Shown here: positions 41,049-51,235 of the stretch, one piece after another
How the letters are laid out: each line of letters opens with the position of its first letter
How positions within the stretch are numbered: position 1 is the first letter of the stretch
Assembly (NCBI GenBank): GCA_964519345.1
Contig: CAZFKX010000029.1
Coordinates: 1 to 55,920, forward strand
DNA length: 55,920 nt
Source of the DNA: Persephonella sp964519345
Lineage (GTDB): Bacteria > Aquificota > Aquificia > Aquificales > Hydrogenothermaceae
Reading direction: 5' to 3'
Made by a program: the position numbers and the translations under genes
The notes under the pieces: generated by a model
Database searches by the model: none
What the model was told of the DNA's origin: nothing
Seen by the model: only the letters and a program-made list of their open reading frames with translations

Positions 41049-42281
41049 ATGAAGGCGGTAATACTTGCAGCAGGATATGGGAAAAGGATGGGGGGTGATA
41101 CCCCCAAACCACTTGTAAAACTTTACGGACTTCCTCTTATTGAACATAAAATAAGAAGATTAAAAGGTTATGATATTATTGTTGTTTATCATGACGAAAG
41201 TGTTGAGAAATATTTAAGAAAAAAATTTCCAGATGTAAAACTTGTTTACAATCCGTATCCAGAGAGGGAGAATGGTTACAGTTTGTACTGTGTAAAAAAT
41301 ATTATAAACGAGGGGGAAAGTTTTTTATTGCTTATGGCTGATCATTACTATGATGAGGCTTTTTACAGTAATGTGGGAAAAAATAAAAATACTGTTGTTT
41401 TTGTTTCTGAAAGATGCTATCAGGAAGATGAAGCTACAAAGGTCAAGGTTGAAAAAGAAAAAGTTTTAAAAATAGGAAAAAGCTTAAACGATTATGATTA
41501 TTTTGATACAGGTTTCTTTTTATGTAGTTATGAGGTTCTTATATATGCTGAAAAAGCTGTTAGTATGAAAAAAGAGGTTAAGCTTTCAGATATAATGCAG
41601 CTATTAGCAGATGATAGGAAACTTTTTTATAGGGTTGTTAATAATTTCTGGATTGATATAGATACAAGAGAAGATCTTAAAGAGGCTGAGTTTTTTATAA
41701 GAAAATCACTTATAAAACCTACTGATGGTTTTATATCAAGGTATATAAATAGGAAAATATCTACAAGAATAACCCCTCACATTTTAAAATACGATTTTCT
41801 AACACCTAATGCGGTTACGATATTTGTGACTTTCCTTGGTTTTTTAAGCTCTTTTCTCTTTTTGTTTAAGTACAGTATTGCTGGCGGTATTATGACCCAG
41901 ATAGTATCTATTATAGACGGTTGCGATGGAGAGATTGCAAGAGTAAAAAATATCTCATCCAGATATGGGGCGGTTCTTGATTCTGTTCTTGATAGGTATG
42001 TAGATATATTTATTTTGTCAGGGATATATCTTTCTGTTGAGAAGAGCATTATACTGAGCATATCCTTCATACTTGCATTAGCAGGTTCTGTTCTTGTCAG
42101 TTACATATCTCATCTTTCAGGGATGAGGCCTTACTTTGCAACGAGAGATATCAGACTCTTTATTATAATGATTGGCGGTTTTTTTATCTATTTTAATGAA
42201 CATTTTGTGTCTGTTATTTTTATACTGATAGGCTTTTTAACACATCTTTCAGTCTTTTATATTCTTCAGAAAATAAGATAA
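41049..42281 (+). CDS. Bifunctional inositol-phosphate cytidylyltransferase / DIPP synthase
   Basis: 410 residues. N-terminal nucleotidyltransferase MKAVILAAGYGKRMGGDTPK (CTP-binding), residues about 1-225; C-terminal membrane domain with several helices carrying DGCDGEIARVKNISSRYG and AVLDSVLDRYVD, the CDP-alcohol phosphotransferase motif. The fused pair makes CDP-inositol and joins it to inositol-1-phosphate to give di-myo-inositol-phosphate phosphate. It begins one base after the synthase stop, so both form an operon. Fused enzymes of this kind occur in hyperthermophilic archaea, Thermotogae and Aquificota. Confidence 0.9.
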   Translation: MKAVILAAGYGKRMGGDTPKPLVKLYGLPLIEHKIRRLKGYDIIVVYHDESVEKYLRKKFPDVKLVYNPYPERENGYSLYCVKNIINEGESFLLLMADHYYDEAFYSNVGKNKNTVVFVSERCYQEDEATKVKVEKEKVLKIGKSLNDYDYFDTGFFLCSYEVLIYAEKAVSMKKEVKLSDIMQLLADDRKLFYRVVNNFWIDIDTREDLKEAEFFIRKSLIKPTDGFISRYINRKISTRITPHILKYDFLTPNAVTIFVTFLGFLSSFLFLFKYSIAGGIMTQIVSIIDGCDGEIARVKNISSRYGAVLDSVLDRYVDIFILSGIYLSVEKSIILSISFILALAGSVLVSYISHLSGMRPYFATRDIRLFIIMIGGFFIYFNEHFVSVIFILIGFLTHLSVFYILQKIR

Positions 42282-42305
42282 TTCCAACTGGTAATTTTCA
42301 CTTCC

Positions 42306-42330
42306 AATTTATATTAATTGAATATAAATT
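42306..42330. promoter_or_regulatory. Perfect inverted repeat before the lipoprotein gene
   Basis: AATTTATATT (42306-42315) and AATATAAATT (42321-42330) form 10-base perfect arms with a 5-base spacer, 27 bases before the lipoprotein ATG. It may be an operator, or, on RNA, a weak AT hairpin after the DIPP synthase gene. AT richness makes chance possible. Confidence 0.4.
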
Positions 42331-42356
42331 AATATTAAAAGAGGGAGGTGGTTGTC

Positions 42357-44753
42357 ATGGGTACAAAAATTTTTAAAAAAGCTGTTATTTTAGCCTTAAT
42401 TCCTTTTCTGATTATTTCCTGTGGAGGTGGAGGAGGTGGCGGTGATGGAGAAACACCGCAGATAGAAACTCAATCTGTAGAGATCTCAGGAAAGGTTACT
42501 GAGAATGGTTCTACAGTGAATTCTATATTCAGTATTACAGTGAATGTTATTGACAAAAACGGGAAAACAGTCTCAACAAAAACAACGTCAACAGCATTAA
42601 ATCAGAACAATACTCAGATTAACGGAAGTTATTCAGTGAAGATTGGTCTGATTTCAGGTGGTAAAGTTGTTGTGACAGCAGAAGCGCCCGGATATACAAA
42701 AGCCACCAAAACCGTTAGTTATACCTCCGGTTCCAGTCTTACAATAAACCTTGATGTTAAACCTCTTGCCACCCAAACTGTAAATCTGGACAAAGGTATT
42801 GTTATTAACTCTGCTGGTAAAGAGTATGTTAGAGTTGCTTTCTTTAAAGATAAAAAGACAGGAAAACTTACTGCTTTATCTGGGATTAAAGCATTAAATG
42901 CCGATAGTTCGGATAAGGTTATTGATCTGGCTATTCCTTTAAACAAATTACAGTCAGGAACTGAACAGCTGAATATAAGCTACAGATCATATGAGCCTTC
43001 TAACCCTTCAGATTATCAGGATTTTCCAGGTACTGAAACGACAGATGGATATCAACTTGTTTCTTTTGGCTTTGATTATCTTGAAATAACAGATCAGGAA
43101 GGTCAAAATCCATTTGTAAACTCTCAGGGTATATCTGCCCAGCTTGTGTCTGGCGAATATTACAGAATATTGAGAGAGGTTGATTGTAAGCAGATAAATA
43201 ATCTTAAAAATTCAGGTGTTCTGGTAGATGAAGATCAAAATAAGGAAGGTATTCAGTTTACTTTTTATGCTTACGATTTTGATCAGGGTGGATGGATAAA
43301 GGCAGGAGAAGGAACCTTTGTTGAAAATAATTCAATAGACTTTATGAATAGTGAGTGGGATACAATTATCAGCAGTGGTTGTGATCCAAACTCTACCTCA
43401 ACAGATAATAATGATAATGAGGCAGGATGTGATGAGTATGGAATTATCAGAGATATAAACAATATTTGTGACGGAAGTGATATTGATTACGTAGTTATAA
43501 GTGTTACAAATCCGTCCCTTGAATGGAAAAATCTTGATTATATAATACCAGGTGGTTCAGAGATATCCTGTAATATTAATGTTGTAGATGATGACAACAA
43601 TCCAATATCAGGTGCGTATGTTACTGCTACCGCAAACTGTATGGCTTATATTGATGGTATGACAGATTCCAATGGAAATTTAACTTTATCAACCATAGGG
43701 TACTCAAACCCATGCACAGCAGATCTTGAAGCATGGTATATGATGAAAAAAGGATCGGCACAGGCTGATTTTAATGGAAACTGTAATGTTACTATTACGA
43801 TAACAAATCCGTACAAATGTAAGGTTGAAGGTAAGGTTGTAGATGAGAATAACAATCCTGTAGAAGGTTTGATAGTCTGGACATCTACAATGGATTTCAA
43901 TTCATCTAATTTGTCAGCAACCCAGATGGAATATGATCTTCCGGTCGGAGTTACAGATAGTAATGGAAACTTTTCAGTTAAAACAGAATGTAATAAGGAC
44001 GGTTATCTTTATGCCAAATTCAAATTTAAGAGATACAATGTAAATGGAAAAAAAGATTATGACGAAAATAGCGATAATGGATCAACTGTTAATGTGGGAA
44101 CGATTCAGATAACTAATGAACCTCCATATGGTTATCTTTATGTGCCAACAGATCCAACCCTTAACGAGCCTGTACTTATAGAGCTTTGTGCCAATGATTT
44201 TGAGGGGGATTATCCCATAAAATATAAAATTGAGGTTAAAAAAGGTTCAAGTGTAGATAAAACATTTACCGGCGAGATAAACTCTACAGATTTTTGTGTT
44301 ACTCATTCATATACTCCAACTACAGAGGATGTTTATGCTGTAACAGGAGAATTGGAGGATAGTAAAGGAAATAAAAGATCTACTTTAAATGACCTGATTG
44401 GAAAAATATCACAGGATCATTACCTTGTTGGTGATATAAGCGCCGATCTTTATAAGTTTAATTTCTCTTATGGTAATCAAACTTATGACTATGTTTTACT
44501 CTGGATGTGGGGAGATTTTGATGACAGCGATCCATCACATAGTATAAGTATAACCTCGTCTGCAACATACGAATGTTACGACTCTTCAGATAATCTGATA
44601 AGAAGTGGTAATGCTACAGGTGATGACTTTATAGAAATTTATGACTATAATACCGATCTAACTGATGCAGCTTACTGTTCAATCACAGTTACTGCAGAAG
44701 ATGGAACTACGACAATATCACATACAAAAAAGGTAGATCTCATAGAAAAATAA
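42357..44753 (+). CDS. Large multi-domain lipoprotein
   Basis: 798 residues from the ATG with GGAGG eight bases before it (the open frame also begins at GTG 42348). Lipobox LIISC then a Gly run (GGGGGGG) makes Cys the lipidated residue. The rest is beta-rich, with several carboxypeptidase-regulatory/Ig-like modules: VEISGKVTENGSTVN near 48, NINVVDDDNNPISGAYV, and CKVEGKVVDENNNPVEGLI, each of about 80-100 residues. Cys residues recur at domain edges (for example SCNINVVDD and NPYKCKVEG), so disulfides are likely. An envelope surface protein; ligand unknown. Confidence 0.8.
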   Translation: MGTKIFKKAVILALIPFLIISCGGGGGGGDGETPQIETQSVEISGKVTENGSTVNSIFSITVNVIDKNGKTVSTKTTSTALNQNNTQINGSYSVKIGLISGGKVVVTAEAPGYTKATKTVSYTSGSSLTINLDVKPLATQTVNLDKGIVINSAGKEYVRVAFFKDKKTGKLTALSGIKALNADSSDKVIDLAIPLNKLQSGTEQLNISYRSYEPSNPSDYQDFPGTETTDGYQLVSFGFDYLEITDQEGQNPFVNSQGISAQLVSGEYYRILREVDCKQINNLKNSGVLVDEDQNKEGIQFTFYAYDFDQGGWIKAGEGTFVENNSIDFMNSEWDTIISSGCDPNSTSTDNNDNEAGCDEYGIIRDINNICDGSDIDYVVISVTNPSLEWKNLDYIIPGGSEISCNINVVDDDNNPISGAYVTATANCMAYIDGMTDSNGNLTLSTIGYSNPCTADLEAWYMMKKGSAQADFNGNCNVTITITNPYKCKVEGKVVDENNNPVEGLIVWTSTMDFNSSNLSATQMEYDLPVGVTDSNGNFSVKTECNKDGYLYAKFKFKRYNVNGKKDYDENSDNGSTVNVGTIQITNEPPYGYLYVPTDPTLNEPVLIELCANDFEGDYPIKYKIEVKKGSSVDKTFTGEINSTDFCVTHSYTPTTEDVYAVTGELEDSKGNKRSTLNDLIGKISQDHYLVGDISADLYKFNFSYGNQTYDYVLLWMWGDFDDSDPSHSISITSSATYECYDSSDNLIRSGNATGDDFIEIYDYNTDLTDAAYCSITVTAEDGTTTISHTKKVDLIEK

Positions 44754-44758
44754 TTCTT

Positions 44759-44783
44759 AAAGGGGCGTCCATGCCCCTTTTTT
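44759..44783 (+). terminator. Hairpin terminator between lipoprotein and smc
   Basis: GGGGC and GCCCC with loop GTCCAT, extended by AAA/TTT pairing and followed by a T6 run on the plus strand. It starts six bases after the lipoprotein stop. The smc stop lies at its right edge on the other strand, so it may serve both. Confidence 0.85.
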
Positions 44784-47700
44784 ACAACAGTTCTGCAAGT
44801 TCTAAGGAGTAAACATCTGAAATTCCTTCTCTTGCCGAAACTCCAAGGAGTCTGTCTGCATAGCTTGCCATAGTGTCCCTGAGCGTTACAACTATAAATT
44901 GAGCTTCTTTTGAAAGTTCTTTCATAAGCTCTGCTATCTTTCTTGCGTTTGTATCGTCAAGATGTGCATCAACCTCATCAAAATAGTAAAAAGGAGCAGG
45001 TCTATACTGCTGGACGGCGAAAAGGAAAGCAAGTGCCGTTAATGTTTTTTCGCCACCAGACATTATCTCAAGTCTTTTAACATCTTTTCCTCTCGGTTTA
45101 GCTTTGAGCAAAATTCCTCCAGATAAGGGATCATCTTCGTTTTCTATTTCAAGATAAGCTTTACCACCGGGAGACAATCTTCTGAAAATCTTTCCAAGAT
45201 TTTTGTTTACAGCTTCGTAAACCTCCATAAATGCTTTTATCTTTTTTTCTTCAAGACTTTCTATCATCTCTTCTATTGACTTTTTCTCTTCAATAAGAAC
45301 TTTTAATTTCTGACTTAAATCGTCAAATCTTTCCTTTATCTGATCGTAATCCTCAAGAGCTTTCTGGTTGACAGCACCTATTGATTGTCTCTTATCCTGT
45401 AGATCTTTAAGTTCTTTTTCTAATGAGATGAGATCGCCTTCTATAGGTTCCCCTTCGTATTCTTCCCTCAGGATATCTATCTCGTCTTTTAAATCGTCCA
45501 CCTTCTGCTCTAACTTACCTTTATCCTCAAGGAGATAGGTTATCTCTTTGTTTATATTTTCTTCACCGTACCTGAGTTCTTTTAAGTTCTCTTTTCTTTT
45601 CTCTATCTCATCTATAAGATTATCTCTCTCCTTTTCTTTATCCTTAAGATCCTTCCATAGATTGGATAATTCTTTTGAAAGCTCTTCTATTTTGCTTTTA
45701 AGCTCCTCAATCTGCCTGTTTTTAACCTTTAAGCTGTCTTCTAATTTCATTTTTTCATTTTCTATCTGGAATATTCTTACCTTTAGATTGTTCTCAAGCC
45801 TGTCTGTAAGTTTTTCTATCTCATTTTCTATTTCATTTTTCTTTTCTCTTAAATTGTAAACATTTCGTGTTGCTTCTTCCCATTCCTTCCTCAGCTGATG
45901 GAGACCCTCGCTTTCCATTCTTTTTAGTATATCTTCTTTCTTTTTGTTTATATATTTGAGATTTCTATCAATTTCTGAAAGTTCCCTTTCCAGTTTTTCA
46001 AGCCTGTTTTCATTTTCAAACTCTTTCTTTTTTAGGTTGATTATCTCTTCTTCAAGTATATTTATTCTATTCATATTCTGATTTATCTTTGTCTCTATCT
46101 CTCTTTTTCTCTCTATCACGCTCTGCGTTTCATTCTGGATTTTGTATAATTCCCTTTCCGTTTCCTGCCATTTAACTGATATTTTTTTTAGCTCTTCTTC
46201 CATCATCCTCTCTTCGGTTTTCAATCTATCATCTTCCTGTTCAAGCTTTATTTTCTCCTGTTCAAGGGATCCTCTGCCAAGCAATCCTCCTCTATTTTTA
46301 TCATGACCTCCAGTTATAATTCCGGTTTTTTCAAATAAATCGCCATCTAAGGTCACCATTCTGAATGTTCCTATGCCGAGATTTCTTGCAGAATCAAAAT
46401 CCTGAACAACAACCGTATCTCCAAAAACAAATCTGACGGCTTTTTCTATCTTCTTATCGTAATTGATAAAATCTACTGCAAGACCAATTACTCCTTTCAT
46501 ATAAGGCGGTTTTACCGGCTGAGAAACCCTTATCCTATTTAATGGTATGAACGTTGCTTTTCCAGCTTTATTTTCTTTTAGTATCCTTATACATTCCTGA
46601 GCGACCTTATCATCCTCTACAACTATATTTTTAAGTCTTCCCCCTCCTGCAACCTCTACTGCTTTTGACAGTTCAGGATCTTTTATTCCTATAAGGTCGG
46701 CAACCTGACCATAAACGCCGTTAATATCTTTTATAAGTGTTATAATCCTGTCTTCCCTTATCTGAGAAAGTTGAGCTAATACTTCAGCCAATCTTTGAAA
46801 ATTTTTTTCCCTTTTTTCCCTATTCTCTTTTATCTTTTTTTCCAATGTTTCCTTTCTGAGCTTTAATCTTGAAAGTTCACTTTTCAGGCTTTTTAGCTTT
46901 CTTTCCTGACTTTCTGTGAAAGATTTTATATTTGAACTTGATTTTCTTAATGTTTCAACTTCCTGTGTAAGAGATTTTATCTCCTCTTGATACTCTTGTA
47001 TCTTCTCAAGTAATCTATTTATCTCCATCTGTATATGGATCTTTTCTTTATGAGCAGATGACTGAATATCTTTTAGAGATTTTTCCTCTTTTTCAACCTC
47101 TCCAAGATCTATCTTGGCTTTACTTCCTCCTATCTCAATCTCTTTAAGCTTCTTGTTTTTCTCCTCAAGTTCTGCTTCTGCTTTCTCAAGATCACTTTTT
47201 ATCTGTGGAAGTTTTTTCCTCAGTTCTTTAATACTTTCCTCTAAGGATAGAACCTCTTTTATCTTTTCTTCCTTTTCTCTGGCTAAATCTTGAAGGCTCT
47301 CCCTTATACTTTGTATATCTTTTTCCAGTTCTGATTTTTTGTCTGAGGATGTTCTTATCTGAGCTGTTATTGATCCTTCTTTTTCTTTTACAGGAAGAAG
47401 AGATTCCTGAAGTTTGTTCAGTCTGTTTTCAAGTTCTTTAATAATAGATATCTGTTCTTTCTGCTTCTGTACGGATATCTCTTTTTCTTCATAAAGGCTG
47501 TTTATCCTTTGTTCAACCTCTTTTAGGTCTTCAACGGCCTTTTTTTGTTCGTTTAACAGGAAAAAAAGTTTTACGCCTTTAATACTCTCCTGTATATTCT
47601 TTATTTTTTCTTCAAGTTCCGCCGCTAAAAGTGCGTTTTCTCTCTCTTCTTCAAGTCTTTTAAGCTGTATTTTAACCTCTTTCAGTACGACTTTTGCCGA

Positions 47701-48270
47701 CTGTATCTTTTCTTCAGTTTCAGAAAGATCCTTTAATGCCTTTTCCTTTTTTTCCTCATACTCTGTTATCCCTGCTATCTCACTTAAAAGATCTCTTCTT
47801 TCTGAAGGTGTCATTTTTACAAATCTGAAAATATCACCCTGTGTGACTATGTTGTAACCCTGTTTTGGTATTCCTGCGTAAGATAAAATTTCTTCTACTT
47901 CGTACTGTTTTGCCTGTCTTCCGTTTATCTTATAAGTTGATTTGCCGTTGTGTTCCACCTTTCTGTAAATGGATATCTCTTCATCATTTAATGGAAAAGC
48001 ACCTTCGTTTTTAAATACAACCTCAACTTCTGCAAATTCTGCTGATCTTCCCCGTGAAGAAAATATAAGATCGGACAACTTTAATGCTCTCATTGATTTT
48101 GCTGTTGCAAGACCAAGAGCAAAAACTATAGAATCACCGATATTACTTTTTCCAGAACCATTAGGACCGACTATGCCCACAAACCCATTGCCGACTGGAA
48201 TTGTCAGTTTTCTTAGACCGTAGGATTTAAAGCCGTAAACATGAATTCTATCAATATATGCTTTTGACAT
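44782..48270 (-). CDS. smc: Chromosome segregation protein SMC
   Basis: 1162 residues, full length. Walker A GPNGSGKSNIGDSI near the N-terminus, two long coiled-coil arms (about 170-490 and 660-990), a central hinge (about 510-650, including PVKPPYMKGVIGLAVDFI), and a C-terminal head with IMSGGEKTLTALAFLFA and FYYFDEVDAHLDD. It condenses and helps segregate chromosomes with ScpAB, which are not in the window. Transcribed separately from the FadD-like gene, 57 bp upstream. Confidence 0.97.
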   Translation of the reverse strand: MSKAYIDRIHVYGFKSYGLRKLTIPVGNGFVGIVGPNGSGKSNIGDSIVFALGLATAKSMRALKLSDLIFSSRGRSAEFAEVEVVFKNEGAFPLNDEEISIYRKVEHNGKSTYKINGRQAKQYEVEEILSYAGIPKQGYNIVTQGDIFRFVKMTPSERRDLLSEIAGITEYEEKKEKALKDLSETEEKIQSAKVVLKEVKIQLKRLEEERENALLAAELEEKIKNIQESIKGVKLFFLLNEQKKAVEDLKEVEQRINSLYEEKEISVQKQKEQISIIKELENRLNKLQESLLPVKEKEGSITAQIRTSSDKKSELEKDIQSIRESLQDLAREKEEKIKEVLSLEESIKELRKKLPQIKSDLEKAEAELEEKNKKLKEIEIGGSKAKIDLGEVEKEEKSLKDIQSSAHKEKIHIQMEINRLLEKIQEYQEEIKSLTQEVETLRKSSSNIKSFTESQERKLKSLKSELSRLKLRKETLEKKIKENREKREKNFQRLAEVLAQLSQIREDRIITLIKDINGVYGQVADLIGIKDPELSKAVEVAGGGRLKNIVVEDDKVAQECIRILKENKAGKATFIPLNRIRVSQPVKPPYMKGVIGLAVDFINYDKKIEKAVRFVFGDTVVVQDFDSARNLGIGTFRMVTLDGDLFEKTGIITGGHDKNRGGLLGRGSLEQEKIKLEQEDDRLKTEERMMEEELKKISVKWQETERELYKIQNETQSVIERKREIETKINQNMNRINILEEEIINLKKKEFENENRLEKLERELSEIDRNLKYINKKKEDILKRMESEGLHQLRKEWEEATRNVYNLREKKNEIENEIEKLTDRLENNLKVRIFQIENEKMKLEDSLKVKNRQIEELKSKIEELSKELSNLWKDLKDKEKERDNLIDEIEKRKENLKELRYGEENINKEITYLLEDKGKLEQKVDDLKDEIDILREEYEGEPIEGDLISLEKELKDLQDKRQSIGAVNQKALEDYDQIKERFDDLSQKLKVLIEEKKSIEEMIESLEEKKIKAFMEVYEAVNKNLGKIFRRLSPGGKAYLEIENEDDPLSGGILLKAKPRGKDVKRLEIMSGGEKTLTALAFLFAVQQYRPAPFYYFDEVDAHLDDTNARKIAELMKELSKEAQFIVVTLRDTMASYADRLLGVSAREGISDVYSLELAELL

Positions 48271-48327
48271 CTTGCTACCCGTTTTTAATGTTTGATATAA
48301 ATATTTCGGCAGATTAATAAACTGTTC

Positions 48328-49884
48328 TTAATCAAATTCTCCACTGTTAAGTTTCTCTCTTAATTTTCTTTTTAATATCTTACCTGTTGCATTTCTTGGA
48401 AATTCATCAAGAACATAAATATGTTTTGGTATTTTATAATTTGCGAGATTTTCTTTTAGATATGATCTTATCTTTTTTTCATTAAAATTATTTGTGTTCT
48501 CGGCAAGTTTTACAAAGGCTACAGGTATCTCTCCATGATGTTCGTCTTTCTTCCCAACGACGGCGGACTCTTCAATATCTGGATGTGCATTTAACAATTC
48601 TTCAATCTCTCTTGGATAGATATTTATTCCTTTTGATATTATAAGATCCTTAAGCCTATCGACAATATACAGGTACCCATCTTCATCTAAATAACCAAGG
48701 TCTCCAGTTAAAAGCCATCCGTTGATCAAAACCTGCTCTGTAGCTTCTGGATTCTTGTAGTAACCTTTCATAACACAATCGCCTTTAACTATTACCTCGC
48801 CTACTTCCCCCTGAGGTAATTCCATAAGTTCTGAATCAACAATTTTTACCTGATAGTCCGGAAGCGGGGGTCCAACGGATAAGTCTTTCTGTTTTTCTGG
48901 TCTGTTAACAGCGACAACCGGAGAACATTCTGATAGACCGTATCCCTCAAGTAGTGGTGTTTTTTTAAATTTCTGTCTCATTTTATCAAGGGTTGATTTT
49001 GATAGGGGAGCACCACCTGATATAAAATATCTTATCCTGTGAAACCAGTTGAAATACCAGGGGAATTTTGCTTTTGATAATGCATTGAACACTTCAGGAA
49101 CACCGATAAATATAGTTACCCTTTTAAGCAGTGTCTGTTTGATAATATTTGAAAAAGGCATTATTGATTTGATTATTACAATTGGACTTCCTGTATAAAG
49201 GGGAAGAAGAACGGAAACTGTTAATGTAAATGTATGAAACATTGGAAGATATGCTATAAATCTATCCTTTTCAGTTATCATGCCCAATTTTTTAATATTA
49301 AGTATATTTGAGAATATATTTTTGTAGGACAGCATTACGCCTTTTGGTTTGCCGGTTGTTCCTGAAGTATATATGATTAAGAATGTATCATCTAAATCTG
49401 CTTGCGGTTTAATATGTTCATAATCCTCAATTGAAAGTCCTTCTTCAAAGGAGAGATTTTTTTCATCAAGATTAGGATAATTGTCAACCCAGATTATCTT
49501 ATCAACATCTGTATTCTGGAATATATCTTCAACCTCTTTTGAGAATTTTACCTGCGTTATTAAAAGTTTGGAGTTGCTGTTCTGGAGTATATATTCTATT
49601 TCTTGCTTTCTTAGAAAAGTATTTATAGGGATAGTGACAGCTCCAAGTTTGCTGATGGCAAGTAAGGATATTATAAACTCTTTTGAGTTTGTAAGAAGAA
49701 GGGCTACATGATCACCTTTTCTAATCCCTATAAGCTCAAGATATTTTGCCAGCGAGTCAACATAATGTTTCAGCTCTCTATGGGATATCTTTTTTCCATC
49801 CTCAAAAATGATAGGTCTTTTTCCAAACCTTTTCGTATTTTCCCTGATAACCTCATAAAAGTTTCTATAGATATAGTTTGCCAT
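48328..49884 (-). CDS. Long-chain fatty-acid-CoA ligase-like enzyme
   Basis: 518 residues from the ATG at 49884, preceded by GAGGGTGA; an in-frame GTG two codons earlier sits inside that ribosome site. AMP-forming superfamily motifs: IIYTSGTTGKPKGVMLSYKN, EGYGLSECSPVVA, LTGDLGYLDEDG, VDRLKDLIISKGINIYPREI and RNATGKILKRKL with the catalytic Lys. It activates acyl chains with ATP and CoA. It follows the FadL-like porin by 14 bp, suggesting uptake and activation of a hydrophobic substrate. Chain length cannot be read off. Confidence 0.85.
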   Translation of the reverse strand: MANYIYRNFYEVIRENTKRFGKRPIIFEDGKKISHRELKHYVDSLAKYLELIGIRKGDHVALLLTNSKEFIISLLAISKLGAVTIPINTFLRKQEIEYILQNSNSKLLITQVKFSKEVEDIFQNTDVDKIIWVDNYPNLDEKNLSFEEGLSIEDYEHIKPQADLDDTFLIIYTSGTTGKPKGVMLSYKNIFSNILNIKKLGMITEKDRFIAYLPMFHTFTLTVSVLLPLYTGSPIVIIKSIMPFSNIIKQTLLKRVTIFIGVPEVFNALSKAKFPWYFNWFHRIRYFISGGAPLSKSTLDKMRQKFKKTPLLEGYGLSECSPVVAVNRPEKQKDLSVGPPLPDYQVKIVDSELMELPQGEVGEVIVKGDCVMKGYYKNPEATEQVLINGWLLTGDLGYLDEDGYLYIVDRLKDLIISKGINIYPREIEELLNAHPDIEESAVVGKKDEHHGEIPVAFVKLAENTNNFNEKKIRSYLKENLANYKIPKHIYVLDEFPRNATGKILKRKLREKLNSGEFD

Positions 49885-49898
49885 CTTCACCCTCGCTT

Positions 49899-51146
49899 TT
49901 AAAACTTATATCCTAAGGATATATTAACAAGATGTGCTGACAGATCAGAAAACTTACCATCTATACCATTTTCATTTGGCGGTGTATTAACATTTCTTTC
50001 AATCTTAGTTACGTAAAGATATGATAAACCGATTTCAAATTTTTCTGAAACATTATATATTCCTCCTAAGGAGAACAGCCATGCATTAGAGTCTGGAAGC
50101 TCGAAACCAACCGTTTTCTGAGGAATAGGTGTTTCGTCGTAGGCTATGCCAAACATACCTGTAAACCTATTATTAAATATATGTCTGATACCAAATCTTA
50201 CAGTTTCTGAATCATGCCAGTATTTGTCCTTAGGTTTTCCCAACTGACTGTCTATTGTACTGTTGTTAAACTGTATATCAAGTATTTTATATGAGCTCCA
50301 GAATGTCTTTTCATATGTTATCTCAAATACTGTAGATTTCCATCTATACGCTGTTCCTAATCTCCATTCGGCAGGTATTGGTACTATTACATGACCCCCA
50401 ACAGCTATTGGATAGGTGGTGGAATTTAAAGGATCGTAAAGGTATCCTGAGGCATCACCCTCTATCTTTATATTCACCTTTGATCTGTAAGCTGTTGATA
50501 TTGTAAAATTTTTTGAAGGTTTTAATGTTGCTGATATATTGTAGCCGAACCTATATCCTGAATCGCCATCCATATTAACCTTGTAGGCAGGTTCAAATCT
50601 GTACTTTATTTTACCTGATGCATATATACCTCTTATACCTCCGGCTATTGAAAATTTTTCTGAGATCTTTAATGCTAAAGATGAGTTCAGTTCAAAAACT
50701 TTAAGAGTAAACTCTTCTGCTGTTGATCTTTGCTTTACGGCAGACCATCTTTTTGAAAGTCCAGCTGGTGTTACAAAAGATAATCCCCATCTTACGTTTT
50801 CGTTTCCTTTAAATACTATATGAAAATATGGAATAATGAAGTTTTCTTCTTCTGTTTTTGCATCAGCTATCTGAAAAGAGTTTGTTACAGGGTCTGATGC
50901 TTTTCCCTCAAATTTAACTGGCGGAAGATTTATATATCTTGAGCCAAACTCAATATAAGTTCTATTTTCAAGAAACACCATGTTTGAGGGGTTATAGTAA
51001 TTTGCATCAGCATAATCAGCTCCTGCAAAATATGCTGCTGCCGTTCCCATTGATCTCTGCGACTGCTCAGGTATCTTATAAGCCGCGCCAAAAGAGATTC
51101 CTGCTGTGGAAAGGAATAGAATAAATGTATATGCCCTTTTTAACAT
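49899..51146 (-). CDS. FadL/OmpP1/TodX-family outer-membrane transporter
   Basis: 415 residues. Signal peptide (to about residue 20), then AYKIPEQSQRSMGTAAAYFAG and DADANYYNPSNMVFLE-type hatch signature (ADANYYNPSNM), beta barrel, and a terminal LVNISLGYKF with Phe. It moves hydrophobic molecules such as fatty acids or aromatics across the outer membrane. AAGGAGG and AGGAGG both lie before the ATG, the nearer one immediately adjacent. Paired with the acyl-CoA ligase gene. Confidence 0.87.
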   Translation of the reverse strand: MLKRAYTFILFLSTAGISFGAAYKIPEQSQRSMGTAAAYFAGADYADANYYNPSNMVFLENRTYIEFGSRYINLPPVKFEGKASDPVTNSFQIADAKTEEENFIIPYFHIVFKGNENVRWGLSFVTPAGLSKRWSAVKQRSTAEEFTLKVFELNSSLALKISEKFSIAGGIRGIYASGKIKYRFEPAYKVNMDGDSGYRFGYNISATLKPSKNFTISTAYRSKVNIKIEGDASGYLYDPLNSTTYPIAVGGHVIVPIPAEWRLGTAYRWKSTVFEITYEKTFWSSYKILDIQFNNSTIDSQLGKPKDKYWHDSETVRFGIRHIFNNRFTGMFGIAYDETPIPQKTVGFELPDSNAWLFSLGGIYNVSEKFEIGLSYLYVTKIERNVNTPPNENGIDGKFSDLSAHLVNISLGYKF

Positions 51147-51235
51147 CCTCCTGACCTCCTTACTTATAAGGGATAATTTATTTAGAAATCATTATAAAAT
51201 AATTCTAAAATTTTTATAATTTTAAGGAGGCTTTT

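Noticed and set aside
45548..45859. Ser/Phe-rich frame on the plus strand inside smc.
   Set aside because: It is the antisense reading of the Glu/Lys-rich coiled coil.
51182..51208. TTAGAA...TTCTAA symmetry upstream of hisC.
   Set aside because: The inner part is mismatched and the region is nearly all A/T, so chance is likely.
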